From positions 1-36,046 of the forward strand of contig UWSI01000018.1 of the NCBI GenBank assembly GCA_900541895.1: a DNA stretch of 36,046 bases. Direction: 5' to 3'. Numbering within the stretch: position 1 is the stretch's first letter; every line of letters begins with the position of its first letter. This DNA comes from an uncultured Actinomyces sp. Its GTDB lineage: Bacteria; Actinomycetota; Actinomycetes; Actinomycetales; Actinomycetaceae. Positions 16,020 through 24,567 of this stretch are shown one piece after another. The notes under the pieces are model-generated. The model did no database searches and was not told where the DNA came from. It worked only from the letters and a program-made list of their open reading frames with translations. The translations under genes were made by a program, and so were the position numbers.

Positions 16020-16316
16020 TTAGCCTTCCCGGAACATGATTCCGAAACCGCTCCTGGGATAGTGCCACTTCAGAACACCTTCAGGGGCAAGAGCCAAGCA
16101 GGTACCGCACTCGAGGCATGCGGCATATTCCACCCCGACACTCCCGTCCTCTTCTACCGAGTACACATGTGCTGGGCAGATTCGCTCCAAGAGCTTGCCG
16201 GCGCCGGTAGCACGAGCGCGCTCCTGGTCGACCTCGATATGAGATTCTTCTTCGTCAAGGTTGTAAGTGTTACGCGAAAGACGCGCGGGAACACTCTCAA
16301 TTTTCAATGTGCTCAT
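16020..16316 (-). CDS. fixX: Ferredoxin-like protein FixX
   Basis: Small 98-residue iron-sulfur protein that, with FixC, forms a two-piece counterpart of ETF-ubiquinone oxidoreductase. It shows the enterobacterial FixX pattern: an N-terminal NTYNLDEEESHIEV segment, ICPAHVY with the first Cys, then YAACLECGTC with three more, then LKWHYPRSGFGIMFREG. The four cysteines match E. coli FixX, which also lacks a further Cys in the segment after CLECGTC. The ATG at 16316 has AGGAGG upstream; the longer open frame extends into fixC. It starts 13 bases after fixC and is the last gene of the operon. Confidence 0.93.
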   Translation of the reverse strand: MSTLKIESVPARLSRNTYNLDEEESHIEVDQERARATGAGKLLERICPAHVYSVEEDGSVGVEYAACLECGTCLALAPEGVLKWHYPRSGFGIMFREG

Positions 16317-16329
16317 TGTTCCTCCTGCC

Positions 16330-17634
16330 TCACAATGCCTTGATACCTGCCAAGCCGTCACTGATGAGATCACGCAAACGCAGGCCAGAAGCCTTGAACG
16401 CATCCATCGCGACCTTCATGATGTGGCGACGCGGGCGAAGATCATGGTTGAAGACTCCGTAGAAAACCTCTGCAGCAAGGCGTCCATAGTCCTTGTACAT
16501 ACGGGGACGCTCAAGGAAAGCAGGAGCCTTCGCGTAGGTCTGCATGTCCTGCCCGACGAAGGAAGATTTCAACTCACTGAGGTAACGATCCATCGCTGCC
16601 TGAGAGAAATCACCGGATTCAAGGGCAGCATGAACCGCCGTTGAAGCCGCGAGCGCAGAACCCGCAGCAAGATCCATCCCTCGAATGGTCAAACCAGTGT
16701 TAAGAGTGAATCCAGCTGCATCACCAATAATCACCAAACCTGGACGGGTGAGATCGTGGGTCACCATCTGAGGCCCATCTTCGATGGTCAGGTGGCACCC
16801 ATACTCAAGCAATTCGCCGTCTTCAAGAAGAGGAGCAATTGCCGGATGAGTGAGCAGGTGATCATGGACATCCGAAGAGGACAAGCCCGATGCTTCCAAA
16901 TCATCCAGACGCATGACAACACCAATAGAGACGGAATCTTTATTGGTGTACATGAAAGCTCCACCTGCAACACCCTGCGTCGCATCCCCAACCATGGCGT
17001 ATGCTGCACCGCAGTTATCGCGCACATTGAAGCGATCTTCAAGGACCTTCTCGGGAAGAGCGATCACCGACTTCACACCCACTGCAAGGTGCTTCTTCGG
17101 CTCTTTAGCGCGGATTCCCGCCTGCTGGGCAATGAAAGAGTTCACCCCATCTGCGGCAACCACAACGTGGGAGCGCAGCTCATCTTCTCCGGCACGAACA
17201 CCAACGACCTGTCCGTTTTCGATGATGAGTGAGTCAACCTTCACACCCGGCATCACGGTGACACCGGCTTCCTCGCACTTCTCGCTCAGCCACAAATCAA
17301 GCTTTGCACGCAACACTGTGACTGCATTGGCGGGCTCAGCGAGACGCTGATCCCAGTAGTCAATGTTGACGGCAGACTTTTCATTGAGCAGGCTGACGAT
17401 ATTACGTGTGATTCGGCGTTCTACAGGAGCTTCATGAATGAAGTCCGGGAAGACCTGTTCCATTACTCGGCAGTAGAAAACACCACCCGAGAGATTCTTG
17501 GAACCGGGTTCCATCGCACGCTCAATGAGAAGGACCTCGTGTCCTTGTCCGGCAAGAGTGTAGGCGGCGACACAACCGGCTACACCCCCACCGATGACGA
17601 TGACCTCGAAATCGACCTCTACTTCTTCAGACAT
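16330..17634 (-). CDS. fixC: FAD-dependent oxidoreductase FixC
   Basis: Flavoprotein of the ETF-quinone oxidoreductase family that passes electrons between FixAB and the quinone pool together with FixX. The 434-residue protein begins with the FAD-binding VIVIGGGVAGCVAAYTLAGQG near residue 12 and EPGSKNLSGGVFY. It continues with VVVAADGVNSFIAQQAG near 160 and the second FAD segment PGLVIIGDAAGFTLNTGLTIRG near 310. The last part, YGRLAAEVFYGVFN, matches FixC. The ribosome site GAGGAA overlaps the fixB stop, 8 bases upstream. In E. coli the fix operon supplies carnitine reduction, consistent with the caiABC-like genes nearby. Confidence 0.95.
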   Translation of the reverse strand: MSEEVEVDFEVIVIGGGVAGCVAAYTLAGQGHEVLLIERAMEPGSKNLSGGVFYCRVMEQVFPDFIHEAPVERRITRNIVSLLNEKSAVNIDYWDQRLAEPANAVTVLRAKLDLWLSEKCEEAGVTVMPGVKVDSLIIENGQVVGVRAGEDELRSHVVVAADGVNSFIAQQAGIRAKEPKKHLAVGVKSVIALPEKVLEDRFNVRDNCGAAYAMVGDATQGVAGGAFMYTNKDSVSIGVVMRLDDLEASGLSSSDVHDHLLTHPAIAPLLEDGELLEYGCHLTIEDGPQMVTHDLTRPGLVIIGDAAGFTLNTGLTIRGMDLAAGSALAASTAVHAALESGDFSQAAMDRYLSELKSSFVGQDMQTYAKAPAFLERPRMYKDYGRLAAEVFYGVFNHDLRPRRHIMKVAMDAFKASGLRLRDLISDGLAGIKAL

Positions 17635-17642
17635 ACTCTTCC

Positions 17643-18515
17643 TCAGGAAAGTGCTGCGGTGATCGCAGGCAGGACATCATAGAGGTCGCCCACAATTCCG
17701 TAGTCAGCAACCTCAAAGATCGGAGCATTGGCATCACTATTGACGGCAACGACGACCTTCGAATCGGACATGCCCGAGGTGTGCTGAACCTGACCGGAAA
17801 TACCGGCGGCAAGGTACAGATCCGGAGCAACGTGCATGCCGGAAACACCCACATAGCGGTCCTTGGACAGCCATGCGGTTCCCTCAGCCAAAGGACGGGA
17901 GCACGCCAGCTCGGCGCCCAGCGCTGCGGCTAGGTCGCGGGCAATCTGCAGATCTTCCTCGGCCTTGAAGCCACGACCGGCTGCGACGATGCGACGTGCA
18001 GCAGCAAGGTTGGCGGGGCCCGAGCCAGCGGGCTCCACGGCGCTCACGCTTGCCTCGTAGTGTTCTTCCGAACCGGCCTCGGGCGCAACTTCCGCACCCT
18101 CAACGGGGGCTCCACCTTCGAGGACGACAACAGCACCACCGGTGAAGGAAATGCTTTCCTGTGTCAGGCCACCAAAACGCGAAAGTTCGGCCTCGCCAGC
18201 GGAAACGCGGAGCGCACCGTTGATGAAGGGAAGGCCAAGGCGCGCGGCAACAGCACCGGCGAGGACACGCTCAACAGGACGGTTCGCGGCAAAGATAATA
18301 TCTGCGCCAGCGCCTTCCAACACAGCGCTCACCGCGGGGGCAAAAGCCTCAAGAGGCGCGTTGCTTCCACGACCGATGGTCACAACGCGGTCAACGCCAG
18401 CGATGCCGGTGGCCTCGTCGCCAAGAGCGATGACGGTAACGGGACCGATCGCGCGCGCGGCCTCAACCAGGGACGCAATCTGATTCGATGTCGTAATGAT
18501 CCATGCGTTAGTCAT
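17643..18515 (-). CDS. fixB: Electron transfer flavoprotein alpha subunit FixB
   Basis: Alpha subunit of the ETF that feeds the CaiA-type reductase. The N-terminal half (about 1-150) is the ETF alpha/beta domain, with IIFAANRPVERVLAGAVAARLGLP near 70-95. The C-terminal FAD domain is clear: VAAGRGFKAEEDLQIARDLA, YVGVSGMHVAPDLYLAAGISGQ, HTSGMSDSKVVVAVNSDANAP, then IFEVADYGIVGDLYDVLP. At 290 residues it is slightly shorter than E. coli FixB (about 313). A GAAAGGA sequence precedes the ATG. It lies 15 bases after fixA and 8 before fixC, giving the canonical order fixABCX. Confidence 0.95.
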   Translation of the reverse strand: MTNAWIITTSNQIASLVEAARAIGPVTVIALGDEATGIAGVDRVVTIGRGSNAPLEAFAPAVSAVLEGAGADIIFAANRPVERVLAGAVAARLGLPFINGALRVSAGEAELSRFGGLTQESISFTGGAVVVLEGGAPVEGAEVAPEAGSEEHYEASVSAVEPAGSGPANLAAARRIVAAGRGFKAEEDLQIARDLAAALGAELACSRPLAEGTAWLSKDRYVGVSGMHVAPDLYLAAGISGQVQHTSGMSDSKVVVAVNSDANAPIFEVADYGIVGDLYDVLPAITAALS

Positions 18516-18530
18516 TGTCCAAGTCCTTTC

Positions 18531-19292
18531 TCAGAGCACACCAGCGCTACGCAGCGCCTCAACCAGCTTCACAGCGGCGTCGTCACCACTGAGAATTTCC
18601 TTCTTACGTTCCTGAGCAACCGGACGCAGACGACCGGTGACCTCAACGGAAATCGGCTCGATGCCCAGATCAGCAAGAGCAACGGTGTCCATCGGCTTCT
18701 TTCCAGCCTGCAGAACATCCTTCATGCCGGGAACCTTGACGGTCGCAGCATCTGTCGTCACGGCAACGACGACAGGGCCCTCAACAGCAATCGTTCGGGT
18801 GCCAGACGCGGTAGCCTGCGTGATGGTCCACCCATCTGCGTTGGCCTCGACCGCGGAAACCTCCTGGAAGCAGGGCCATCCCAGGTAACCCGCGACCAGA
18901 GCAGACATCATCTTGGCAGACTCATCAATCGAAGAGTCACCGGTAAAGAGGATATTCGCGCCTTCAACCTTGCGAACCAGAGCGGCAAGCGCTCCTGCAA
19001 CCGCAGTGGCGTTCAGATCACGAACGGCATCATCGGCGACGACCAACGCACGGTCGAATCCGCGCGAAAGAGCAGCCTTTTTTGCCATCGAGGAGGACAC
19101 CTGTGCGTCTCCTACGGAAATGCCAACGAGCTCTTCGCCCTTAGCATCTGCAACAGTGCGCGCCACCTGAATGGCAACAGGGTCGTATTCACTCACCGCA
19201 GCCTTCGCACGCGACCAGTCAACGACACCATCAGAACCCACGGTTGTATCCTGCGGGTTCGCAGCGTACTTATACGCGACAACGATACTCAT
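18531..19292 (-). CDS. fixA: Electron transfer flavoprotein beta subunit FixA
   Basis: Beta subunit of the FixAB ETF. The 253-residue protein starts MSIVVAYKYAANPQDTTV, close in pattern to E. coli FixA, and continues through WSRAKAAVSEYDPVAIQVA, ISVGDAQVSSSMAKKAALSRGFDRALVV and FTGDSSIDESAKMMSALVAGYLGWP to VVVAVTTDAATVKVPGMKDVLQAGKKP. The ATG at 19292 is supported by GAAGGA 6 bases upstream; the longer open frame (to 19373) runs through the control region shared with the tetR gene. First gene of the fix operon, divergent from tetR, so TetR is the obvious candidate regulator. Confidence 0.95.
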   Translation of the reverse strand: MSIVVAYKYAANPQDTTVGSDGVVDWSRAKAAVSEYDPVAIQVARTVADAKGEELVGISVGDAQVSSSMAKKAALSRGFDRALVVADDAVRDLNATAVAGALAALVRKVEGANILFTGDSSIDESAKMMSALVAGYLGWPCFQEVSAVEANADGWTITQATASGTRTIAVEGPVVVAVTTDAATVKVPGMKDVLQAGKKPMDTVALADLGIEPISVEVTGRLRPVAQERKKEILSGDDAAVKLVEALRSAGVL

Positions 19293-19399
19293 CGTGTCCT
19301 TCTCTCTTGAGTGTTGTTTTCGGATAGATACAGGGAAGTCTCCCCAAGTTTTCTCAGCTCCCGAAAAGCGCACGCATTAACCCGCAAGGTGCGAGTAAT
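19293..19399. promoter_or_regulatory. Divergent promoter region fixA / tetR
   Basis: This 107-base gap must hold both the minus-strand fix promoter and the tetR promoter. Two inverted repeats are visible: TTTTCGG (19317-19323) with CCGAAAA (19361-19367), and CGCAC (19369-19373) with GTGCG (19389-19393). Either pair could be TetR half-sites, but the spacing of the first (37 bases) is wide. A TATCTA hexamer around 19326-19333 on the minus strand is a weak -10 candidate for fixA. Confidence 0.4.
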
Positions 19400-20071
19400 A
19401 TGGCGCTTACCAGCAGCTATGAAAGAAAGGTGCAGGTCGTGCCGAATCCTCGACAAGACGCGCCCAAAGTTGGTCGGCCACGCAATGAAGTGGTCGAAGC
19501 CAAGATCATCGAAAGCGCCCTGACACTCTACGGAGAGGTCGGCTGGGCTGCTTTCAACTTGACCAAGGTCGCCAGCGCTGCCGGAGTGGGCAAATCCAGC
19601 ATTTACACACGCTGGGAAACCCGCGATGACCTCCTGAAGGACGCCTTCGCGCGATTGGTTCGTTGCCCTGGCCCACACGGGAATAGCGCGCGGGAAGTTT
19701 TGATGAACGAGGCCGAATTCCGCCTTCGCGAGTACCTTGGCCCGAATCGTCGGGCAGTTCGTCGTCTGTTCGTCGAGGCCGGTGAAACAAACGATCCGAC
19801 GATCGCACTGATTCACAACCAGATTTTCATTACCCCCTTGGGTGCAATTCGCACGCGCTTGTGGGAGTTCAAGAGCGCGGGGCAGATTAAGGACACATTG
19901 TCGGTTACCCGCCTGCTTGACGCGGTTGAAGGCTCGGTTCTGATGCGAACCTTCTGCCTGCCCGATGACTACATCGACTGCTTCATGCTGAAGGTTCCGC
20001 GTTACCTTGAAGCTTTGATTGACGATCAGCTTCATAGCAATCTCAATCCGTCATTACGCGCAGTGTCCTGA
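19400..20071 (+). CDS. TetR/AcrR-family transcriptional regulator
   Basis: A 223-residue one-domain-HTH regulator. The TetR_N helix-turn-helix is seen as IIESALTLYGEVGWAAFNL followed by TKVASAAGVGKSSIYTRWETRDDLL, about residues 35-80; the remaining helical domain should bind an effector. The ATG at 19400 gives the longest form. A GTG at 19439, with GAAAGG 8 bases before it, would give a shorter protein and cannot be excluded. It is divergent from fixA and convergent with the MBL hydrolase gene, overlapping it by 40 bases at the 3' ends. By position it is the likely repressor of fixABCX and perhaps of the cai-like operon, with a CoA thioester or free acid as possible effector (inference). Confidence 0.88.
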   Translation: MALTSSYERKVQVVPNPRQDAPKVGRPRNEVVEAKIIESALTLYGEVGWAAFNLTKVASAAGVGKSSIYTRWETRDDLLKDAFARLVRCPGPHGNSAREVLMNEAEFRLREYLGPNRRAVRRLFVEAGETNDPTIALIHNQIFITPLGAIRTRLWEFKSAGQIKDTLSVTRLLDAVEGSVLMRTFCLPDDYIDCFMLKVPRYLEALIDDQLHSNLNPSLRAVS

Positions 20072-20709
20072 ACCATTTCAGGCGGGCAAAGAACGCGTGC
20101 CCAGTGCATGAGCTGCGCCTTTTCTGCTGCCAAAGTGGTGGCGGGACCGTGCCCGGGAAGTACGCGAAGATCCTGAGTAACCTCTGCGAGCTTCGCGCAG
20201 GAAGTGGCCATAAGTGCTTGGTCTCCCCCAGGGAAATCGGTCCGTCCAATCGTTCCAGCAAATAGCATGTCACCACTGAAGAGGATCGAATTGGCACGAT
20301 CAATCAGACAGATATGTCCCTGGGTGTGTCCCGGGGTATCGATCACCTCAAGGCAATCGCTCCCCCACTCAATGGCATCGCCTTCCTTCAAAGGTCGATC
20401 AACGTGATCTACGACGTAGTCGACACCTTCGGCATCGAATCCAGACAGGTGTAAGTCGCGCGTTCCAGCAACGTCTGCAGCTCCACAGGCAACCCAGCAC
20501 CCGTGTTGAGCGACAAGCTCATTAACTGCCCCAATGTGGTCGCAATGACAGTGGGTGAGCACAATACCAACGACATCCAAGTCCTGTGTCCATTGCTGGA
20601 GGAAGTTCGCCTGGTCGCCCGGGTCGACAATAATCGTCCCGCCTTCATTCGTTAGCGCGTAGCAATTCGTGCGGTACGCGCTCACAACCACTGAATCAAT
20701 GCGATACAT
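20032..20709 (-). CDS. MBL-fold hydrolase (glyoxalase II-like, YcbL type)
   Basis: A 225-residue stand-alone metallo-beta-lactamase-fold hydrolase. Metal ligands are in THCHCDHIGAVNEL (HxHxDH at 53-58), DTPGHTQGHICL, LFSGDMLFAGTIGRTDFPGGD and LPGHGP, the pattern of small glyoxalase II/YcbL-like thioesterases. The specialised C-terminal glutathione-binding domain of true glyoxalase II is missing. It is the last gene of the cai-like operon, 3 bases after the MFS gene, and its 3' end overlaps tetR. Such enzymes hydrolyse thioesters, so release of a product from CoA or removal of a dead-end thioester is possible; this is an inference from context. Confidence 0.85.
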   Translation of the reverse strand: MYRIDSVVVSAYRTNCYALTNEGGTIIVDPGDQANFLQQWTQDLDVVGIVLTHCHCDHIGAVNELVAQHGCWVACGAADVAGTRDLHLSGFDAEGVDYVVDHVDRPLKEGDAIEWGSDCLEVIDTPGHTQGHICLIDRANSILFSGDMLFAGTIGRTDFPGGDQALMATSCAKLAEVTQDLRVLPGHGPATTLAAEKAQLMHWARVLCPPEMVQDTARNDGLRLL

Positions 20710-20712
20710 CGT

Positions 20713-22101
20713 TTAGCGCCCCTTGAAGTCCGCTGATCCTGTAACGTCCAAACTCAGTCCCTTGGTTTCGGGGGCCCAAGCGAAGGAAACACCAAATCCA
20801 AGAGCTGAAATGAGGGCACCGGCAAGCATGGTCGCAGAGATCCCGTAATCGGCGATAAATGCCGGAAGGACGAACATTGAGTAGACGGTGCCGATTCGGC
20901 TCAGAGCCATAGCAACGCCCATTGCCGAGGCACGAATGGAGGTTGGGAAGAGCTCGTTGGGATAGAGCCACTCGAGGTTGCCCGGACCGCCAGCAAGAAG
21001 TGCGTAGGCGATGAAGCAGATGGAAATCAGAACGATTCCCCCCTGTGGGAAGAAACCGATCAGCCCAAGCGCAATCGTCATACCGAAGAAACACCAGATG
21101 ATGAGCGGGCGACGCCCTACGCGTTCAGCCAAGTACATTGCGGGGAATGTACCGAGCATGAAGAAGGTGCCGATAACAAGTTCGCCAATCAGCGAATTGC
21201 GTCCCTCTCCCAGGCCGATGGAACCAACGATTGTCGGGCCATAGGTGTAGAGAGCAAACATTGGAATTGCCTGGCAGAGCCAAATCACACCAACGAAGAT
21301 CACTCGACGCAGATAAACACCGCTGAAGATCTTCTTAAACTCGGTTTTTTCAGCAATCTCTTGCGCAGGAAGGCGGACATTTTCACCGAAGAGTTTCATG
21401 ACAACATGATCGGCCTCTTCTTGACGGCCCTTCGATGCCAACCACCTGGGAGATTCTGGGATATCCCAACGTCCGATAAGGATGAGTACTGCCGGAATCG
21501 CAGACGATGCAAGCATCCACCGCCAGCCGTGAGGAGTCTCGTAAAGAGCGTAGCCAACAAGAGCCGCGGCATTGGCGCCAAGGTACCATGCGGCAGCGAT
21601 CATGCCCATCGACATTGCACGATATTTGCGGGGTGAAAACTCCGCGATCATCGATGTGGCAATCGGATAATCGGCGCCGATTGCCACACCGATGAGGAAG
21701 CGCAGAACCACCAATTGCAGAGGAGACGTAACGACGGCACACAGTGCCGACAAAACGACAATGACAATCAGGTCGAGAATAAACATCTTGTGACGACCAA
21801 TGAGGTCCGTCACCCATCCTCCGACCGCAGCTCCCAAGAAAAGCCCAACCAACGCAGCAATTCCCAGCAAGCCCGACATGGAATTACTGATCTCGATATC
21901 GGTACCCAGGCGTGAAAGCGCCACGCCAATAATTCCTAGAACATAGCCTTCAAGGAACGGACCACCACTGGAAAATGCGATGATGCGCCATAGCACACCC
22001 GACATATCCAGATCTTCGAGATCTGTTACTTCCTTTTTCACTGCGTGTATCTCCTCTAACACCTCGATAGCAGAGCCGCGGATCATCGTGTGATCATGCA
22101 T
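20713..22101 (-). CDS. MFS transporter, sugar-porter/YaaU-like
   Basis: A 462-residue, 12-helix major facilitator. Family marks are DLIGRHKMF (loop 2-3), RFLIGVAIGADYPIATSMIAEFSPRKYRA (helices 4-5), IPESPRWLASKGRQEEA after helix 6, VGRRPLIIWC (loop 8-9) and FAWAPETKGLSL at the end, the sugar-porter signature set. Enterobacterial yaaU, beside fixABCX, encodes a similar transporter of unproved substrate. There are about 38 cytosolic residues before helix 1. The ATG at 22101 has only a weak ribosome site, while a GTG at 22041 has GAGGAG 9 bases upstream, so the shorter start is possible. It probably imports the operon's organic acid or betaine, since no BCCT carrier is encoded. Confidence 0.88.
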   Translation of the reverse strand: MHDHTMIRGSAIEVLEEIHAVKKEVTDLEDLDMSGVLWRIIAFSSGGPFLEGYVLGIIGVALSRLGTDIEISNSMSGLLGIAALVGLFLGAAVGGWVTDLIGRHKMFILDLIVIVVLSALCAVVTSPLQLVVLRFLIGVAIGADYPIATSMIAEFSPRKYRAMSMGMIAAAWYLGANAAALVGYALYETPHGWRWMLASSAIPAVLILIGRWDIPESPRWLASKGRQEEADHVVMKLFGENVRLPAQEIAEKTEFKKIFSGVYLRRVIFVGVIWLCQAIPMFALYTYGPTIVGSIGLGEGRNSLIGELVIGTFFMLGTFPAMYLAERVGRRPLIIWCFFGMTIALGLIGFFPQGGIVLISICFIAYALLAGGPGNLEWLYPNELFPTSIRASAMGVAMALSRIGTVYSMFVLPAFIADYGISATMLAGALISALGFGVSFAWAPETKGLSLDVTGSADFKGR

Positions 22102-22120
22102 CTATGCTTTCAAGGTTACT

Positions 22121-22996
22121 TCAGCGGTATTCGATAATCCCCCAGTTCAGGTGAGGCTTCGCACCGGTCACATCGGCATCCTCGTCTACCAGTTGGAAAC
22201 GAAGCTCGCCTTCCGCGACCTTCCACAGCTTCGTCTTCAGAGTGCTACCAGGTAGAACCGGCGAAGTAATACGGGTCTTGAAACGGGTGATGCGCTCGGG
22301 TTCTCCGGGAACAAAAGCGTTAATTGCATGACGCATAACAACACCCGCGTAAGAGATTGCGTGAAGAATGGGACGAGGCTCACCGTTCTCAGCTGCATAA
22401 TCCCAGTCGATGTGCTGCGGGTGGTAGTCTCCCGACAGACGGTAGATCAAGGCCTGGTTCTCAGGAATACGCTCAACAACCTCGATATCAGCCTCACGCT
22501 CTGGCATCTCAACGATGTCCTTGGGAGGCTTGGGCCCACCCCAACCGCCGTCGTAAATCAGGCAGTCCCAAGATTCGTTCGTGAAAAGCAGGTTGCCGTC
22601 CGAATCGTAGGTGTCACCAATATGCTGAGCGAGCAGACCACGGCCCTCACCACGGTCATAGAGCCCTTCAAGGCGAACCATGGTTTCCAAGTGATCGCTC
22701 ATCTTGGTGATCGGCTGATGGAAGCGGATATCGAAGCCCCAGTGCAGGGAGCCCGCATAGTTGTAGCCGTAGTCAATAGTGCGAGTGACCTCGGAATCCA
22801 CGATGAGCATCGCACCAAACATGGGCAGAACCTTGAGCTGAGGATTACGTTCGTCGTGCTCGTTGAGGTATTCGAGGCCATCCTTGCCATCGATACCTGC
22901 ACCGCAACCAAGAGCAAAGAGCTCAAGATCACGGAAAGTGTAGTCGCGGACGAAAGGACCGAAGGTCTGTCCGACCATATCCGTATTGATTGCCAT
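22121..22996 (-). CDS. MaoC/MFE2-type double-hotdog enoyl-CoA hydratase
   Basis: A 291-residue protein with two hotdog halves, like peroxisomal hydratase 2 and its actinobacterial relatives. The first half has LFALGCGAGIDGKDGLEYL and VLPMFGAMLIV. The second has the hydratase-2 motif YRLSGDYHPQHIDWDYA (Asp190 and His195 as catalytic pair), then PRPILHAISYAGVV. In the usual motif SGDxNPLHxDP the Asn is replaced here by His. It starts at 22996 with AAAGGA 6 bases upstream. Placed directly after the CaiC-like gene, it is the likely replacement of the crotonase-fold CaiD: reversible hydration of an enoyl-CoA, typically of R stereochemistry in this family. Confidence 0.85.
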   Translation of the reverse strand: MAINTDMVGQTFGPFVRDYTFRDLELFALGCGAGIDGKDGLEYLNEHDERNPQLKVLPMFGAMLIVDSEVTRTIDYGYNYAGSLHWGFDIRFHQPITKMSDHLETMVRLEGLYDRGEGRGLLAQHIGDTYDSDGNLLFTNESWDCLIYDGGWGGPKPPKDIVEMPEREADIEVVERIPENQALIYRLSGDYHPQHIDWDYAAENGEPRPILHAISYAGVVMRHAINAFVPGEPERITRFKTRITSPVLPGSTLKTKLWKVAEGELRFQLVDEDADVTGAKPHLNWGIIEYR

Positions 22997-23007
22997 GCCT
23001 GTTCCTT

Positions 23008-24564
23008 TCACAGGGTTTTGAGTAATTCTTTGTTGACTTTGCCGTATTCACCGCGAGGCAGCTCATCAATGATTCGTACCTCGTTGGGAACTTTGAAGGA
23101 GGACAGTCGTTGGCGGCAAAACTCCAACACACTGTCAGGGCTCAGGTCCTTACCCGGGTAGAGGGTAAGGAAGGCATGAATATCTTGCCCGCGAATAGGG
23201 TTGCGAACTCCAACAACCGCCGCGTCACTCACTTCGGGGATTTGGCGTAGAAGATTTTCAATTTCACCCGAGGCCACCGACTCACCGTTACGCTTGATGA
23301 GGTCATGCCGCCGATCGACGAAGAAAAGCCATCCATCAGGGTCAACGTATCCCCAGTCACCGGTGTGATACCACCCATCAATGACTGCCTCCCCAGTCGC
23401 ATCTGGGCGCTTCCAGTACCCCTGCATGAGCGAGATTCCCATCTCGCCGCGAATGCAGATTTCACCATTACGCCCCTGTGGCACTTCCGCTCCAGATTCA
23501 TCGCAAATCTTGAGTTCGTAGTCCGGACCAACTTGTCCCACAGAAGGCCACCGCCGCTCCCCCACGGGCGGATCGGTGACAACTCCAACCAAGGTCTCGG
23601 TCGACCCATAGTTATTCAGTAGTGGAACAGCAAAACGCTTTTCAAAGCGTTCTTTATCTTCATCAGACAAGATCAGGAAATAGTGCATCTGACGCACGCA
23701 GTGGTTCTGTTCTTCTGGATCCACGGGTTGAGCAAGCAAGGTCATGACAATCAGTGCCATCCCCTGGACCAAAGTCGCTCGGGTCTGACACACCGATTTC
23801 CAGAAACGATGCGCGCTGTATCGACTGAGAAGAATCAGAGTCGCTCCGGCGGTAATGACTGGAATGAAGGCTGAGAGCTGGAAGTTCACGTGACTGGCAA
23901 CCATGGATGTCGCATAGCGATCATCACTGGTCATCGCCAGTTCCCAATTGACATATTTTCCTGAAAATACGGCATTGGCATGCGTGATCATGACGCCTTT
24001 AGGAGATGAGGTCGTCCCAGAGGTGAACATAATTTCCAGAAGACTCAGTGCTTCAAGCTGCGGATCGTAATCCAGTTGTGGCGAGCAAGTCCGGCTGAGA
24101 GCAGCTAGAGAACCTTCCTCCTCACCTGCGTCGCTTCCCACCAAGAGCACCTGAGCTCCCGAGGCCAGCACGGCCTCGTCAAGGGTGAGCGAGCACCCCC
24201 GGGTACAAATCACCGCGCGAGCGCCACTGGCATCGATCAGCCCCGCAAGTTCAAAAGAAGTTCCCTTCGTATCTAGGGGAACGATGATCGCACCGATCTT
24301 CGCGATCGCCAAGAAGCATTCGATGAACTCGATGCTATTGGGCAAGTAGAGTGCAATGCGGTCACCGCTGCGAAAGCCCAGCTTAAGAAGGGCATTCGCA
24401 TATCGATTCACTTGTTCATCTGTCTGACGGTAGGTGCGTTCCACGCGCACACCAGCGCACACATCCTCAAAAATGAGGAAGCTGCGTTCTGGGGCTGCAT
24501 GAACCGCATCCTCCCAGATGTCGCGCAGATTCGTGCGCGAGTGAATCTCATCCCGAATGGTCAC
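23008..24564 (-). CDS. caiC: CaiC-like betaine/acyl-CoA ligase (ANL superfamily)
   Basis: An AMP-forming acid-CoA ligase of 518 residues, closely following E. coli CaiC (crotonobetaine/carnitine-CoA ligase). The P-loop motif is MFTSGTTSSPKGVMITHANA. The next regions are NNYGSTETLVGV with RRWPSVGQVG, then DGWYHTGDWGYVDPDGWLFF, VDRRHDLIKRNGESVASGEIE, and the catalytic Lys near the end in RGEYGKVNKELL. The start is a GTG at 24564 with GAGGAC about 7 bases upstream, 3 bases after caiB. It would activate the incoming acid so that CaiB can then cycle CoA between substrate and product. The symbol is by similarity; the substrate is not shown to be carnitine. Confidence 0.87.
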   Translation of the reverse strand: MTIRDEIHSRTNLRDIWEDAVHAAPERSFLIFEDVCAGVRVERTYRQTDEQVNRYANALLKLGFRSGDRIALYLPNSIEFIECFLAIAKIGAIIVPLDTKGTSFELAGLIDASGARAVICTRGCSLTLDEAVLASGAQVLLVGSDAGEEEGSLAALSRTCSPQLDYDPQLEALSLLEIMFTSGTTSSPKGVMITHANAVFSGKYVNWELAMTSDDRYATSMVASHVNFQLSAFIPVITAGATLILLSRYSAHRFWKSVCQTRATLVQGMALIVMTLLAQPVDPEEQNHCVRQMHYFLILSDEDKERFEKRFAVPLLNNYGSTETLVGVVTDPPVGERRWPSVGQVGPDYELKICDESGAEVPQGRNGEICIRGEMGISLMQGYWKRPDATGEAVIDGWYHTGDWGYVDPDGWLFFVDRRHDLIKRNGESVASGEIENLLRQIPEVSDAAVVGVRNPIRGQDIHAFLTLYPGKDLSPDSVLEFCRQRLSSFKVPNEVRIIDELPRGEYGKVNKELLKTL

Positions 24565-24567
24565 GAA

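Noticed and set aside
16020..16316. Suspected loss of a cluster ligand in FixX, since no Cys is found in the segment after CLECGTC
   Set aside because: E. coli FixX has the same four-Cys arrangement, so this is normal for the family.
18060..19310. 416-codon plus-strand open frame antisense to fixA and fixB
   Set aside because: It is a mirror of the ETF genes without any recognisable domain and runs into the fixA control region.
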